A DNA stretch of 64,000 nt, taken from positions 4,650,001-4,714,000 of the forward strand of contig NZ_JACCBB010000001.1 of NCBI RefSeq assembly GCF_013409345.1, given 5' to 3'. Shown here one piece after another: positions 31,656 through 40,086 of this stretch. Origin of the DNA: Kineococcus aurantiacus. GTDB taxonomy: Bacteria > Actinomycetota > Actinomycetes > Actinomycetales > Kineococcaceae. The notes beneath the pieces were generated by a model. It did not search any database and had not been told where the DNA came from. It saw nothing but the letters and a program-made list of their open reading frames with translations. The stretch's first letter is position 1; each line of letters starts with the position of its first letter. A program made the position numbers and the translations under genes.

Positions 31656-34240
31656 GCAGCGCCAGCGGCCCCCGCGAGCGGCCCGACCCCTCCGACCACC
31701 CCGTCCCGGACCCAGGAGCCGACGTGTCCACTCCCACCACCGCCCGCACCGGAACACGCCCGGTCCTCGAACTGCGCGGGGTGTCCAAGCGCTACGGCGC
31801 CGTGCAGGCCCTGTCCGACGTCCACCTGCGCGTCGAACCCGGCCGCGTGCACGCCCTGCTGGGGGAGAACGGCGCCGGCAAGTCCACCCTCATGGGCGTC
31901 GCCACCGGCGTCACCCGCCCCGACACCGGCGAGATCGTCGTCCAGGGCGAACCCGTGGGGACCCTGACCCCCGACGTCGCCAGCCGCCGGGGCATCGCCA
32001 TCGTCCACCAGCACCCCGCGGTCCTGCCCGACCTCACCGTCGCCGAGAACCTGCGCGCCGCCCTGCCCGGCGGCGGCCGGGGCCGGGACCTGCGCGCGGT
32101 GCTGGACCGGGTCGGCGCCGACCTGGACCTGCAGGACCGCGTCGACGACCTGAGCGTGGCGCAGAAGCACGTGCTCGAGATCGCCAAGGCCATCGCCCTC
32201 GAACCGGCCGTCCTCATCCTCGACGAACCGACCGCCCCCCTGGGCGGTGACCAGGTCGACGACCTGTTCGCGCAGGTCCGCGCCGCCGTCGACCGCGGAA
32301 CAGCCGTCGTCTACATCACCCACCGCCTCGCCGAGGTCCGCGAGATCGCCCACGAGGTGACCGTCCTGCGCGACGGGAAGGTGACCGGCCACGCCCAGGT
32401 CGAGGACCTGACCGACGAGCAGATGCTGCGCATGATCATCGGCCGGGAACTGACGTCGACGTTCCCCGACAAACTCGGTCCCAGTGCCGAGCGCTCCGTC
32501 GTCCTGTCCGTCGAGGGACTGTCCGGCAACGGTTTCCGCGACGTCGCCCTGCGCGCCCACCGCGGGGAGATCGTCGGGCTGGCCGGCATCGTCGGCAACG
32601 GCCAGAGCGAGTTCCTGCGCGCCCTCGGTGGCCTGTCCCCGGTGACGGGGGGAACCGTGCAGCTGGACGGCACCGCCCACCACGGCCGGTCCCTGGTCGC
32701 CCGCACCGCCTACATGCCCGCCGACCGGCACCGCGAGGGCGTGATGCCCAACCTGTCGGTGCGGGAGAACGCCGCCGTGGCCTCCCTGCGCTCGCTGGCC
32801 CGCCACGGCTTCGTCGACGGCCGCCGTGAACGGCAGGTCGTGGGCACCGAGTCGGGCAAGCTCGCGCTGAAGACCGCTTCGCTGGAGTCCGGCATCATGT
32901 CGCTGTCGGGGGGCAACCAGCAGAAGGTCGTCATGACCCGGGCGCTGCTGTCCAAACCCCGGTTGCTGCTGTCGGACGAACCGACGCAGGGCGTCGACGT
33001 GGGCGCCCGCTCGGAGATCTACACCCTGATGCGCGCCGTGGCCGCCGAGGGTGTCCCCGTCGTGGTGGTCTCCTCCGACGCCAAGGAGCTGGAGGGGCTG
33101 TGCGACCGCGTGGTCGTCATGTCTCGCGGCCACGTCGTCGCCGAGCTGACCGGTGCGCAGGTCACCGAGGAGGCGATCACCGGGGCTGTCGTCGGCGCCG
33201 ACCACCGGACCGCGTCCACCGCCGGTGCGACGTCGGCGCGCAGCGCAGCCGGAGCGGCGCCGGGGCGGGGGAGTGGCCGTTGGGCGCACTTCCTGCGCGG
33301 CGACTACGCCCCGGCGCTCATCCTCGCCGCCGTCATCGTCGGGTTCGGCGCCTACGTCTACAGCCAGAACAGCCGGTACCTGGCGACGTTCAACATCTCC
33401 TCGGTCCTCATCCTGCTGACGGCGCTGGCGTTCATCAGCCTGGGGCAGGCGATCGTCATCATGACCGGCGGCATCGACCTCTCGCTGGGGCCGCTGGCCG
33501 GGTTGCTCGTCGTCATCGCCTCGTTCTTCGTCAACGACAACAGACCGTACGCCGTCGTCTACCTCGCCTTCGGGATCATGCTGGTCGTGGCGATCGCCTC
33601 AGGACTGCTCAACGGGACCCTGGTGCGGTACGCCGGGTTCACCCCGGTGGCGGCCTCGCTGACCCTCTACATCGCTCTACAGGGCGTTTCGCTGCTGCTG
33701 CGCCCCTTCCAGGGCGGTTTCATCTCGGTCGCCGTCAGCGACGCCCTCACCACGACGGTCGGCCCGGTCCCGGTGGCCTTCCTCGCGGTGGTCCTGGTCG
33801 CCGTCGGGCTCGAGGTCGCGTTGCGCCGCACCGCGTGGGGCCGGTCCCTGCGGGCGGTCGGCTCCAGCGAGGAGTCCGCCCGCCGGCTCGCGGTGAAGGT
33901 CAACCGCACCCACGTGCTGGCCTACGTCGGCGCCGCCGTCATGACGTTCTGCGGTGCCCTGCTGCTGATGGCCCAGATCGGCGTCGGGGACCCGACCCAG
34001 GGCGTCACCTACACCCTGTCCAGCATCACCGCGGTCGTGCTGGGCGGAGCCAGCCTGCTCGGGGGGCGGGGATCGTTCATCGGCACGCTGCTGGGCGCTG
34101 TGCTCATCCAGCAGATCCTCAACGCCACCACCTTCCTCAACCTCACCCAGACCTACCAGTACGTCTTCCAGGGAGTGCTGATCCTCATCGCCGCCGCCAT
34201 CTACACCCGGGCCCGCAGCACGCGGCGGACCGTCGCGTGA
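31652..34240 (+). CDS. Fused ribose-type ABC ATPase (RbsA-like) and permease (RbsC-like)
   Basis: 862 aa. Residues about 40-520 form a double ATPase: the first domain has Walker A GENGAGKST and Walker B LILDEPTAPLG. The second has a degenerate Walker A (GIVGNGQSE), the signature LSGGNQQKVVMT and LLSDEPTQGVDVGARS. An Ala/Gly linker leads to a complete permease of about 330 residues with several membrane segments, including ALGQ-like SLGQAIVIMTGGIDLSLGP and AVVLGGASLLGGRGS. ATPase and permease are normally separate subunits. A separate permease precedes it, so the importer may pair one free and one tethered permease. GTGA overlaps link it to both neighbours. Confidence 0.93.
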   Translation: MSSASGPRERPDPSDHPVPDPGADVSTPTTARTGTRPVLELRGVSKRYGAVQALSDVHLRVEPGRVHALLGENGAGKSTLMGVATGVTRPDTGEIVVQGEPVGTLTPDVASRRGIAIVHQHPAVLPDLTVAENLRAALPGGGRGRDLRAVLDRVGADLDLQDRVDDLSVAQKHVLEIAKAIALEPAVLILDEPTAPLGGDQVDDLFAQVRAAVDRGTAVVYITHRLAEVREIAHEVTVLRDGKVTGHAQVEDLTDEQMLRMIIGRELTSTFPDKLGPSAERSVVLSVEGLSGNGFRDVALRAHRGEIVGLAGIVGNGQSEFLRALGGLSPVTGGTVQLDGTAHHGRSLVARTAYMPADRHREGVMPNLSVRENAAVASLRSLARHGFVDGRRERQVVGTESGKLALKTASLESGIMSLSGGNQQKVVMTRALLSKPRLLLSDEPTQGVDVGARSEIYTLMRAVAAEGVPVVVVSSDAKELEGLCDRVVVMSRGHVVAELTGAQVTEEAITGAVVGADHRTASTAGATSARSAAGAAPGRGSGRWAHFLRGDYAPALILAAVIVGFGAYVYSQNSRYLATFNISSVLILLTALAFISLGQAIVIMTGGIDLSLGPLAGLLVVIASFFVNDNRPYAVVYLAFGIMLVVAIASGLLNGTLVRYAGFTPVAASLTLYIALQGVSLLLRPFQGGFISVAVSDALTTTVGPVPVAFLAVVLVAVGLEVALRRTAWGRSLRAVGSSEESARRLAVKVNRTHVLAYVGAAVMTFCGALLLMAQIGVGDPTQGVTYTLSSITAVVLGGASLLGGRGSFIGTLLGAVLIQQILNATTFLNLTQTYQYVFQGVLILIAAAIYTRARSTRRTVA

Positions 34241-35031
34241 GCGCCGCGCCCGTCACCACCGCACCCGTCAGCACCGCGCCCGTCGTCCTGGTCACCGGCG
34301 CTGCCGGGGGCATCGGCCGGGCCGTGGTGACCGCCTTCGTCGAAGCCGGGTACGACGTCGCCGCCGTCGACGTCCGCCGCGACGAGTCCCTCACCGCCCT
34401 CGGCACGGGATCCCGCCAGGTCGTCCCGTACGCCGTCGACGTCACCGACGACCCCGCCGTCGCGGCTCTGGCCACCGACGTCGAACGCGACTTCGGGCGG
34501 CTGGACAGCCTGGCCCTGGTCGCCGGGATCAACCAGGGCGCCGCCCCGGTGGAGCAGATGGTCCCGGAGGACTTCCGCCGGGTGCTCGACGTCAACCTCG
34601 TCGGCCCGTACCTGCTGTGCCACCACCTCGTGCCGCTGCTGCGCCGCGACGGCGGGGGCACCATCGGGGCGGTCTCCTCCTTCTGGGCCCGCTCCGGGCA
34701 CGCCTACTTCGGCGCCTACTGCGCCTCCAAGGCCGGGCTGCTGCTGTACGTGCAGTCCCTGGCCGACGAGCTGGCCCCCGACATCCGGGTCAACTCGGTG
34801 TGCCCGGGGAACATCGACACCCGCATGCACCGCGACGCGCTGGAGTCCGAGGCCGCCGAGCGGGGCATCAGCGTCCAGGAGATGCAGGACATCGAGTGGG
34901 GCAAGATCCCCCTCGCGGCGGCCGGAGCCCCGTCGGTCATCGCCGACGCCCTGGTGTTCCTCGCCTCCGAGCGTGCCTCCTACATCACCGGGGCCTCCCT
35001 CGACGTCAACGGCGGCGTCGTCTTCCACTGA
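34237..35031 (+). CDS. SDR-family oxidoreductase (paralogue 2)
   Basis: 264 aa from GTG 34237, overlapping the transporter stop by four bases. It has TGAAGGIGRA near residue 21, a catalytic serine in AVSSFWARSGHAYFGAY, the Y/K pair in YCASKAG, CPGNIDTRMH and a terminal GASLDVNGGVVFH. It is closely related to the SDR at 20781, including the unusual WxRSGHAYF block, but lacks that protein's N-terminal extension. Co-expression with the importer implies that it works on the imported molecule or its first product. A longer same-frame opening from 33100 is antisense-like noise over the transporter. Confidence 0.9.
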   Translation: MSAAPVTTAPVSTAPVVLVTGAAGGIGRAVVTAFVEAGYDVAAVDVRRDESLTALGTGSRQVVPYAVDVTDDPAVAALATDVERDFGRLDSLALVAGINQGAAPVEQMVPEDFRRVLDVNLVGPYLLCHHLVPLLRRDGGGTIGAVSSFWARSGHAYFGAYCASKAGLLLYVQSLADELAPDIRVNSVCPGNIDTRMHRDALESEAAERGISVQEMQDIEWGKIPLAAAGAPSVIADALVFLASERASYITGASLDVNGGVVFH

Positions 35032-35120
35032 TCCGCCCACCGACAGCCGCTCACCGACGACGTTCCCCAGCGTTCGCGCCGCTCCAGCGGCTGGACGCCG
35101 ACCCACGAGGAAAGGCAGCC

Positions 35121-36254
35121 ATGTCTCGACGACGCGCACGGCTCGCACGCTCAGCTGCTCTGGCGGCCACCGCCCTGCTCACCGCAGGATGCGGTTCGAC
35201 CGGCACGGGCAGCTCCGGCGGTGGCGCCACCGATGCCACTCCTGGCCAAGGCACGGCGCTGGCGGGCGCGCCCTCCTGGTGCGGGGAGAAGAAGATCACC
35301 ATGGCCCTGGCCGACGGCTTCGGAGCCAACAACTGGCAGCGGGTCACCCGCGCCGAAGCGGCCGACGAGGTCTCCAAGTGCCCCAGCGTGACGTCCTTCG
35401 ACTACAGCGACGGGCAGAACAACACCCAGAAGGGCATCTCCGACATCCAGGGCTTCGTGGCCAAGGGCGTCGACGCCCTGGTCGTGTTCCCCCACCAGGG
35501 CAAAGCGATGCTGCCGGCCATCCGCAGCGCCTACAAGGCCGGCGTCGTCACCGTGCCCTACCGCGTCAGCCCCGAAGGAAACGCCGGGCAGGACTACGAC
35601 GTCTACGTCGACACCGACTTCGCCGAAGCCGGCGAGCTGTGGGGCGACTTCCTCGTCCAGGCCTTGCCGCAAGGCGGCAAGGTGCTCCAGTTGGGTGGTC
35701 CGGCCGCGAACTCCCAGAGCCTGGCCGAGCACGAGGGCATGATGGAGGTCCTCTCGCAGCACCCGAACATCGAGGTCATCGGACAGCAGCCCTACGAGGT
35801 GACCGATTGGGACCCGGCCAAGACGCAGCAGGTCGTGACCGCGGCCCTGGCCCGCTACCCGCAGATCGACGCCATCGCCACCGACTTCGGCTCCGCCTTG
35901 GCCAGCGCCTTCCCCGCCTTCGAGCAGGCCGGCCGGCAGATCCCCATCATCGCCACCGAGGACTCCAACCAGCTCGCCTGCGACTGGCGGGACGCCGAGG
36001 CTGCAGGCAAGGAGTTCGGCTTGTTCACCGTCGACTCCCAGAACGGCATGGTCCGTCTGGCCGTCCAGCAGGCCGTGGCCCGGGCCACCGGGGGTGTCGT
36101 GCCCGATTCGGCCACGTACCCGCAGGCGGCGTGGGAGAACTCCCTCACCGGATCGCCCAACCCGGTGCTGTGCGACGAGTCGCTGCCGCCGGACGCGTTC
36201 ACCTCCGCCGGGCAGACGTTGACCACCGAGCAGCAGATCGCCGCGCTGAAGTGA
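35121..36254 (+). CDS. Sugar-type ABC transporter substrate-binding lipoprotein (paralogue 2)
   Basis: 377 aa from ATG 35121 with a GAGGAAAGG site. The signal peptide is basic, then hydrophobic, with lipobox LTAGC near residue 24, and a Gly/Ser/Thr linker. The body is the type I binding fold: ISDIQGFVAKGVDALVVFPH, a GPAANSQSLAEHEG segment, and IIATEDSNQLACDWRD. It is strongly similar to the lipoprotein at 17555, including conserved cysteines (SWCG, SKCPSV, LAC, C near the end) that could form disulfides. It is the natural partner of the importer genes just upstream. Confidence 0.93.
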   Translation: MSRRRARLARSAALAATALLTAGCGSTGTGSSGGGATDATPGQGTALAGAPSWCGEKKITMALADGFGANNWQRVTRAEAADEVSKCPSVTSFDYSDGQNNTQKGISDIQGFVAKGVDALVVFPHQGKAMLPAIRSAYKAGVVTVPYRVSPEGNAGQDYDVYVDTDFAEAGELWGDFLVQALPQGGKVLQLGGPAANSQSLAEHEGMMEVLSQHPNIEVIGQQPYEVTDWDPAKTQQVVTAALARYPQIDAIATDFGSALASAFPAFEQAGRQIPIIATEDSNQLACDWRDAEAAGKEFGLFTVDSQNGMVRLAVQQAVARATGGVVPDSATYPQAAWENSLTGSPNPVLCDESLPPDAFTSAGQTLTTEQQIAALK

Positions 36255-36279
36255 ACGGTCTGTCGCCCGGTGGGTCGTC

Positions 36280-36855
36280 GTGCTGAACCCGGCTGACGAG
36301 CCACGGTTGCCGGTACCGGCGCAGCGGTTGCCGCTCTGGGTGCCCGTCGCGGCAAGTGGGACGTCGGCGCTGACGGGACTCCTCGGGGGCTCGTTGGCGA
36401 TGGTGGGACTGGGGTTCTTCCTGCTGGGACGACTGGCGACCTCGCTCCCACCTCGTGCACTTCGCCGGAGCACCGTGGTCACCGCACTGGCCTGCGGCGG
36501 CTGCTTCTTCGTCGGCCTCACCCGGTCGATGACCGGGTGGGTGCCCGGGTGGGCCGCGTCCTCGGAGTTGTCCATCCCCTGGACGGTCGCCGTGTGCGTG
36601 CTGACCGTCATCGGGCTGGACTCCACCGGCACGGGGGCCGGAGGACCCGGGCGCCGCACGGGCAGTGTGCTGGTCCTGAGCGCGTGCGCGGTGACCGTCC
36701 TCAGCGCGGTCGTGGTCCAGCTCCAGGGCTGGGGGCGGGCCGACGCCGCCGCCGGCGTCTGCCTGGGCGCTCTGGGCGTGTGGCTGGCCGGTCGTGGGGA
36801 GCGGCCCGCTCGACCCGACTCGTCGCGGAGACCTCCTTCCTCTCCGTGGGGGTGA
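36280..36855 (+). CDS. Small multi-span membrane protein, unknown function
   Basis: 191 aa. Hydrophobic segments lie at about residues 22-50, 67-83, 98-115, 128-146 and 155-172, separated by short Arg/Pro-rich loops, consistent with four or five membrane spans and an Arg/Pro-rich tail inside the cell. No known family recognised. It starts with a GTG 25 bases after the binding-lipoprotein gene and could be co-transcribed, but no strong ribosome site is visible, so function and start are uncertain. Confidence 0.5.
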   Translation: MLNPADEPRLPVPAQRLPLWVPVAASGTSALTGLLGGSLAMVGLGFFLLGRLATSLPPRALRRSTVVTALACGGCFFVGLTRSMTGWVPGWAASSELSIPWTVAVCVLTVIGLDSTGTGAGGPGRRTGSVLVLSACAVTVLSAVVVQLQGWGRADAAAGVCLGALGVWLAGRGERPARPDSSRRPPSSPWG

Positions 36856-36881
36856 AGCGCCACCCACCCTCACCTCCGCGG

Positions 36882-36897
36882 CCGGCCCCGCGGCCGG
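36882..36897. terminator. Short hairpin between convergent genes
   Basis: CCGGCC (36882-36887) pairs with GGCCGG (36892-36897) over a 4-base loop, in the 50-base space between the converging membrane-protein and EthD-like genes. It is a weak but well-placed candidate. Confidence 0.3.
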
Positions 36898-36905
36898 GAC
36901 CGGTG

Positions 36906-37901
36906 TCAGGGGTGGAAGAGGCGCTCGACCCGTCCGTCGAGCTGGTTGACCGCGGCGAGGGCGGTGATGAGTTCGGCGGTGCGGCTGCCGCGCAGACCGG
37001 CGGTGGTCAGCCGCCCGTCGCGGACGAAGGTGTAGACGCCGCTGACCGCGAAGGCGGTGGCGTGGGTGGCCGACCCGGCGAGCACGCGCAGCGCCCGCCG
37101 CACAGCGGGCCCCTCCAGGGCGCGTCGTCGGGTGAGGGCGTCCGGGAAGGCGATCTCGGCGACGACCAGCTCCCGGCGCTGCGGGGCCGCGTGGTGGTCC
37201 ACGTCCGGGGCGGGCGGCTGCTCGGCGTCACCGTCGCGGGCGGTGGGCAGGTGCAGGCGCAGTTTGACCAGGCCGGGGTCGGCCAGCAGGGCCGGGGCCA
37301 GGTCCTGCTGCACGCCGGCGGCCAGGTCGGCCAGCGCGCCGGGACGGGCGTGCAGGTGCACGTGCAGCCGGTCACCGGGCTCGGCCCGGTTGGGGGTGGG
37401 GTCGGGGTCGGTGTCGCGCAGGGTCTGCGAACCGTGGGGCAGGTCGTAGGCCAGGGTCTGGGCGAACACGTTCTGCTCGTCGCTGAACAGCAGGGGGCTG
37501 GCGTCCTGGAAGACGGCCTGGTCGTCGGGTGAGGCGAAACCGATCTCCACGGCACCGTCCAGGACGTGGTGCGGCAGCGGCGGCAGGTCGTCGTGGCCGG
37601 GCCACAGGTGGGCGTCGTGGGTGCGGCTGAAGTGGTGCTGCACGTAGAGACCCAGGCCCGGCAGGCGGGAGCACAACGGGCCGTGGGCGTCGCGCCAGTA
37701 CGCGGTGAAGTCCTCGTGGGCCAGGTGGTGGCGGCGCACGACGGTGGTGTAGGTGTTCACCCCGATCGAGGCGTCACGCGCGCTGTGGTCGGGCGGGGTG
37801 CGATCCCCCGGGGCGTCAGCGCGGGGGCGGTCTTCGGGGTCGGTCGGCACCGCAGCAGTGCACCGCACGGCCGGTGCGGCCGCACCTCGGCCCCTCGCCA
37901 C
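36906..37901 (-). CDS. EthD-domain-like (dimeric alpha-beta barrel) protein
   Basis: The conserved region begins NTYTTVVRRHHLAHEDFTAY, followed by WRDAHGPLCSRLPGL, the EthD signature in which a histidine lies in the HGPL turn. A second similar barrel module appears in the C-terminal half (LVVAEIAFPDALTRRRAL). The first 45 residues from GTG 37901 are low-complexity, and an in-frame GTG at 37760 gives a compact 284-residue protein, so the true start is uncertain. EthD-like proteins accompany degradation of ethers, polyketide cyclisation or dye-like substrates. No partner oxygenase is nearby. Function unknown. Confidence 0.65.
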   Translation of the reverse strand: MARGRGAAAPAVRCTAAVPTDPEDRPRADAPGDRTPPDHSARDASIGVNTYTTVVRRHHLAHEDFTAYWRDAHGPLCSRLPGLGLYVQHHFSRTHDAHLWPGHDDLPPLPHHVLDGAVEIGFASPDDQAVFQDASPLLFSDEQNVFAQTLAYDLPHGSQTLRDTDPDPTPNRAEPGDRLHVHLHARPGALADLAAGVQQDLAPALLADPGLVKLRLHLPTARDGDAEQPPAPDVDHHAAPQRRELVVAEIAFPDALTRRRALEGPAVRRALRVLAGSATHATAFAVSGVYTFVRDGRLTTAGLRGSRTAELITALAAVNQLDGRVERLFHP

Positions 37902-37974
37902 CCCCCGGCCGGGGTTCCGAGCCCCGCAGGGTGCCGCGACCGTGACGTCGGCCGGCGCGGGCGGGTGACGAGGA

Positions 37975-38820
37975 TCAGCTGCCGGTCAGCGACCCCGAGA
38001 CGACCATGCGCAGCAGTTCGAGGGACTCGGCGTCGCGGGAGCCGGGGACGGCGGTGTAGAGGACCAGTTGCTGGTCCCGGTCCGGCAGCAGCAGGGTGTC
38101 GCAGTCGACGGTGATCGAGCCGACCCCCGGGTGCCGGAACGTCTTGGTGATGACGGGCCGGGCCTGCACGTCGTGACGCTCCCACAGACGGGCGAAGTCC
38201 GCGCTGCCCGCCCGCAGTTCGGCGACGAGGTCCTGGACCAGCGGGTCGGTGGGGTAGCGCACCGCCGCCGTGCGCAGCTGGGCGACCACGTGGTGGCGGA
38301 ACTCCGTCATGTCGGCGACCTCCGCGCCGGTCCTGCGCGCCACCTCGGGCAGGAAGGCGCGGCGGGCGAGGTTGCGCTCGGCCGGGGTCGCCGCCGCCAG
38401 GTCCCCCAGGACCGCCGTGGCCAGGCTGTTCCACGCCAGCACCTCGAAGGCTGCGGACAGGACGAAACCCACGGCGCCGGGCAGGCGCTCGATCAACGCG
38501 GTCATGCTGGCCCGCACCGTGCGGTCGTGCACCGCGTCCTTCTTCCGCGCGGTGCCGGCGAGCTCGTGCAGGTGGGCGCTCTCGGCCTCGGTCAGCAGCA
38601 GCGCGTCGCTGATGCCGGCCAGGACCTCGCTGGAGGGCCGGGGCGCCCGTCCCTGCTCCAGACGCGTGTAGTACTCGATCGAGATGTGCGCGAGGACAGC
38701 CACCTCCTCGCGGCGCAGGCCCGGCGTGCGGCGACGGGCGCCGCTGGGCAGGCCCACGTCGACGGGCTGCAGCCGTTCCCGCCGGTTGCGCAGGAAGTCC
38801 CCCAGTTCCTTCTTGTCCAC
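37975..38820 (-). CDS. XRE helix-turn-helix regulator with MmyB-like ligand-binding domain
   Basis: 281 aa. The N-terminus is the typical MmyB-like opening: GDFLRNRRERLQP, then RRTPGLRREEVAVLAHISIE and YYTRLEQGRAPRPS, an XRE helix-turn-helix. The remainder is the MmyB-like PAS-related domain, with segments LAWNSLATAVLGD and RNLARRAFLPE and a final FRHPGVGSITVDCD. Family members typically repress an adjacent oxidoreductase operon and respond to small ligands. It is divergent from the monooxygenase-fold/SDR pair, with a near-perfect palindrome in the promoter region. GTG 38820 start. Confidence 0.93.
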   Translation of the reverse strand: MDKKELGDFLRNRRERLQPVDVGLPSGARRRTPGLRREEVAVLAHISIEYYTRLEQGRAPRPSSEVLAGISDALLLTEAESAHLHELAGTARKKDAVHDRTVRASMTALIERLPGAVGFVLSAAFEVLAWNSLATAVLGDLAAATPAERNLARRAFLPEVARRTGAEVADMTEFRHHVVAQLRTAAVRYPTDPLVQDLVAELRAGSADFARLWERHDVQARPVITKTFRHPGVGSITVDCDTLLLPDRDQQLVLYTAVPGSRDAESLELLRMVVSGSLTGS

Positions 38821-38859
38821 GACCCCATCCTGCGCCGCCCACCACCCGCGTCGTGGGCG

Positions 38860-38890
38860 GCCAGGCAGGTACAGGTTGTGCCTGCCTGGC
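38860..38890. promoter_or_regulatory. Palindromic operator between MmyB-like regulator and its target genes
   Basis: A perfect 10-bp inverted repeat, GCCAGGCAGG (38860-38869) and CCTGCCTGGC (38881-38890), with an 11-base centre TACAGGTTGTG. It lies midway in the 98-base divergent spacer, so one bound dimer could control both directions. Confidence 0.7.
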
Positions 38891-38918
38891 GCGCGCGGGA
38901 CCGGCGAAGCTCACCCCC

Positions 38919-39281
38919 ATGACCGAGACCACCCCGAACGCGACCACGTCCACGTCCACGACCGCGACCACCGGCGGGTACGTCACCGTCCTCTGGGACG
39001 CCAGGGCGAAGGCCGGCCGTGAAGCCGAGCTCAAGGCCTTCATCACCGCCGCGGTCACGCCCTCGCGCCACGACGACGGAAACATCGACTACGAGGCCCA
39101 CGAGGTCGAGGGACAGCCCGGCGCCTTCGTCGTCCTCGAGCGCTGGGAGTCCCGCGCTCACCTCGAGGCCCACCTCGCGGCACCCCGGATGAGCGAACTC
39201 GTCCCCGCGGTGCTCGAGCTGATCGAGGGCTCGGTCGAGGACGGCATCCGCCTGCTCCGGCCGTTCCGTCCCGCGCACTGA
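38919..39281 (+). CDS. Antibiotic-biosynthesis-monooxygenase-fold (ABM) protein
   Basis: 120 aa from ATG 38919. After a Thr-rich N-terminus of about 20 residues, the ABM ferredoxin-like fold is clear: VTVLWDARAKAGREAELKAF, then NIDYEAHEVEGQPGAFVVLE and RWESRAHLEAHLAAPRM, the classic YEVW/ERW-then-histidine pattern. Small ABM proteins act as quinol monooxygenases, heme oxygenases or stress proteins without cofactor. It is divergent from the MmyB-like regulator and 46 bases upstream of an SDR gene. Together they look like a quinone- or aldehyde-stress operon. Confidence 0.85.
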   Translation: MTETTPNATTSTSTTATTGGYVTVLWDARAKAGREAELKAFITAAVTPSRHDDGNIDYEAHEVEGQPGAFVVLERWESRAHLEAHLAAPRMSELVPAVLELIEGSVEDGIRLLRPFRPAH

Positions 39282-39327
39282 CGCCCGCACCCCTCGACCC
39301 GACGACCGCACCAGCACAGGAGACACC

Positions 39328-40038
39328 GTGACGACCACGAGGACCGGCACCACCACCCTGATCACCGGCGGCAACCGCGGTCTCGGTCGCGAGACCGCCC
39401 GCCGCCTCGTCGAGGCAGGCCAGACGGTCTGGATCGGCGCCCGCGATGAGCAGAGCGGTCGCCGTGCCGCGCAGGCCCTCGGCGCCCGCTTCGTCCAGCT
39501 CGACGTGACCGACGACGACTCCGTCGGAGCCGCGGTCGAGACGCTGCGGACCGAGGTCGGTCACCTCGACGTCCTCATCAACAACGCGGGCGTCCTCGGG
39601 GAGGTGACCCCGACCGAGGAGATGACCGCCGACCAGGTCCGGTCCGTGTACGAGACCAACGTCTTCGGGCTGGTCCGCGTCACCCGCGCCTTCCTGCCCC
39701 TGCTGCGGGCCGGCACCAACCCCTCGGTCGTCAACGTCACCAGCGGCCTGGGCTCCTTCACCCTCACCTCGGACCCGCAGCGGGTGGAGTCGCAGTACCC
39801 GCTGGCCGCCTACGGATCCTCCAAGAGCGCCGTGACGATGCTGACGGTGCAGTACGCCCGCACGGTCACCGACGTGCGGTTCAACGCGGTGGACCCGGGG
39901 CAGACCGCGACCGACTTCACCGGTCACCTCGGCGCCGGGGTCGAGGAGGGCGCGGAGGCCGCCGTGCGGATGGCTCTCCTCGGGGACGAAACCCCCACGG
40001 GTACCGTCACCGACCGCGTCGGGGTCCTGCCGTGGTGA
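39328..40038 (+). CDS. SDR-family oxidoreductase
   Basis: 236 aa. A classical SDR: TGGNRGLGRETARRL near residue 12, LINNAGVLG, serine in NVTSGLG, the catalytic YGSSK near residue 160, and DPGQTATDFTG. The family resembles carbonyl-reductase-like enzymes (human CBR1-type) widespread in actinobacteria beside MmyB-type regulators. It follows the ABM gene and presumably shares its promoter and operator. GTG start with AGGAGA upstream. It probably detoxifies reactive carbonyls; substrate not predictable. Confidence 0.91.
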   Translation: MTTTRTGTTTLITGGNRGLGRETARRLVEAGQTVWIGARDEQSGRRAAQALGARFVQLDVTDDDSVGAAVETLRTEVGHLDVLINNAGVLGEVTPTEEMTADQVRSVYETNVFGLVRVTRAFLPLLRAGTNPSVVNVTSGLGSFTLTSDPQRVESQYPLAAYGSSKSAVTMLTVQYARTVTDVRFNAVDPGQTATDFTGHLGAGVEEGAEAAVRMALLGDETPTGTVTDRVGVLPW

Positions 40039-40061
40039 ACCGCGCCCACGGGCGACGCGGT

Positions 40062-40079
40062 ACGGGCGCGAGCGCCCGT
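40062..40079. terminator. Compact hairpin between convergent genes
   Basis: ACGGGCGC (40062-40069) pairs perfectly with GCGCCCGT (40072-40079), leaving GA as the apex, so the true loop is likely four or six bases. It sits in the 48-base gap between converging genes. Confidence 0.5.
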
Positions 40080-40086
40080 CGCGGCC

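Noticed and set aside
34617-36254. An upstream-extended form of the second binding lipoprotein (545 codons)
   Set aside because: The extension overlaps the SDR gene in another frame; the signal peptide and ribosome site place the start at 35121.
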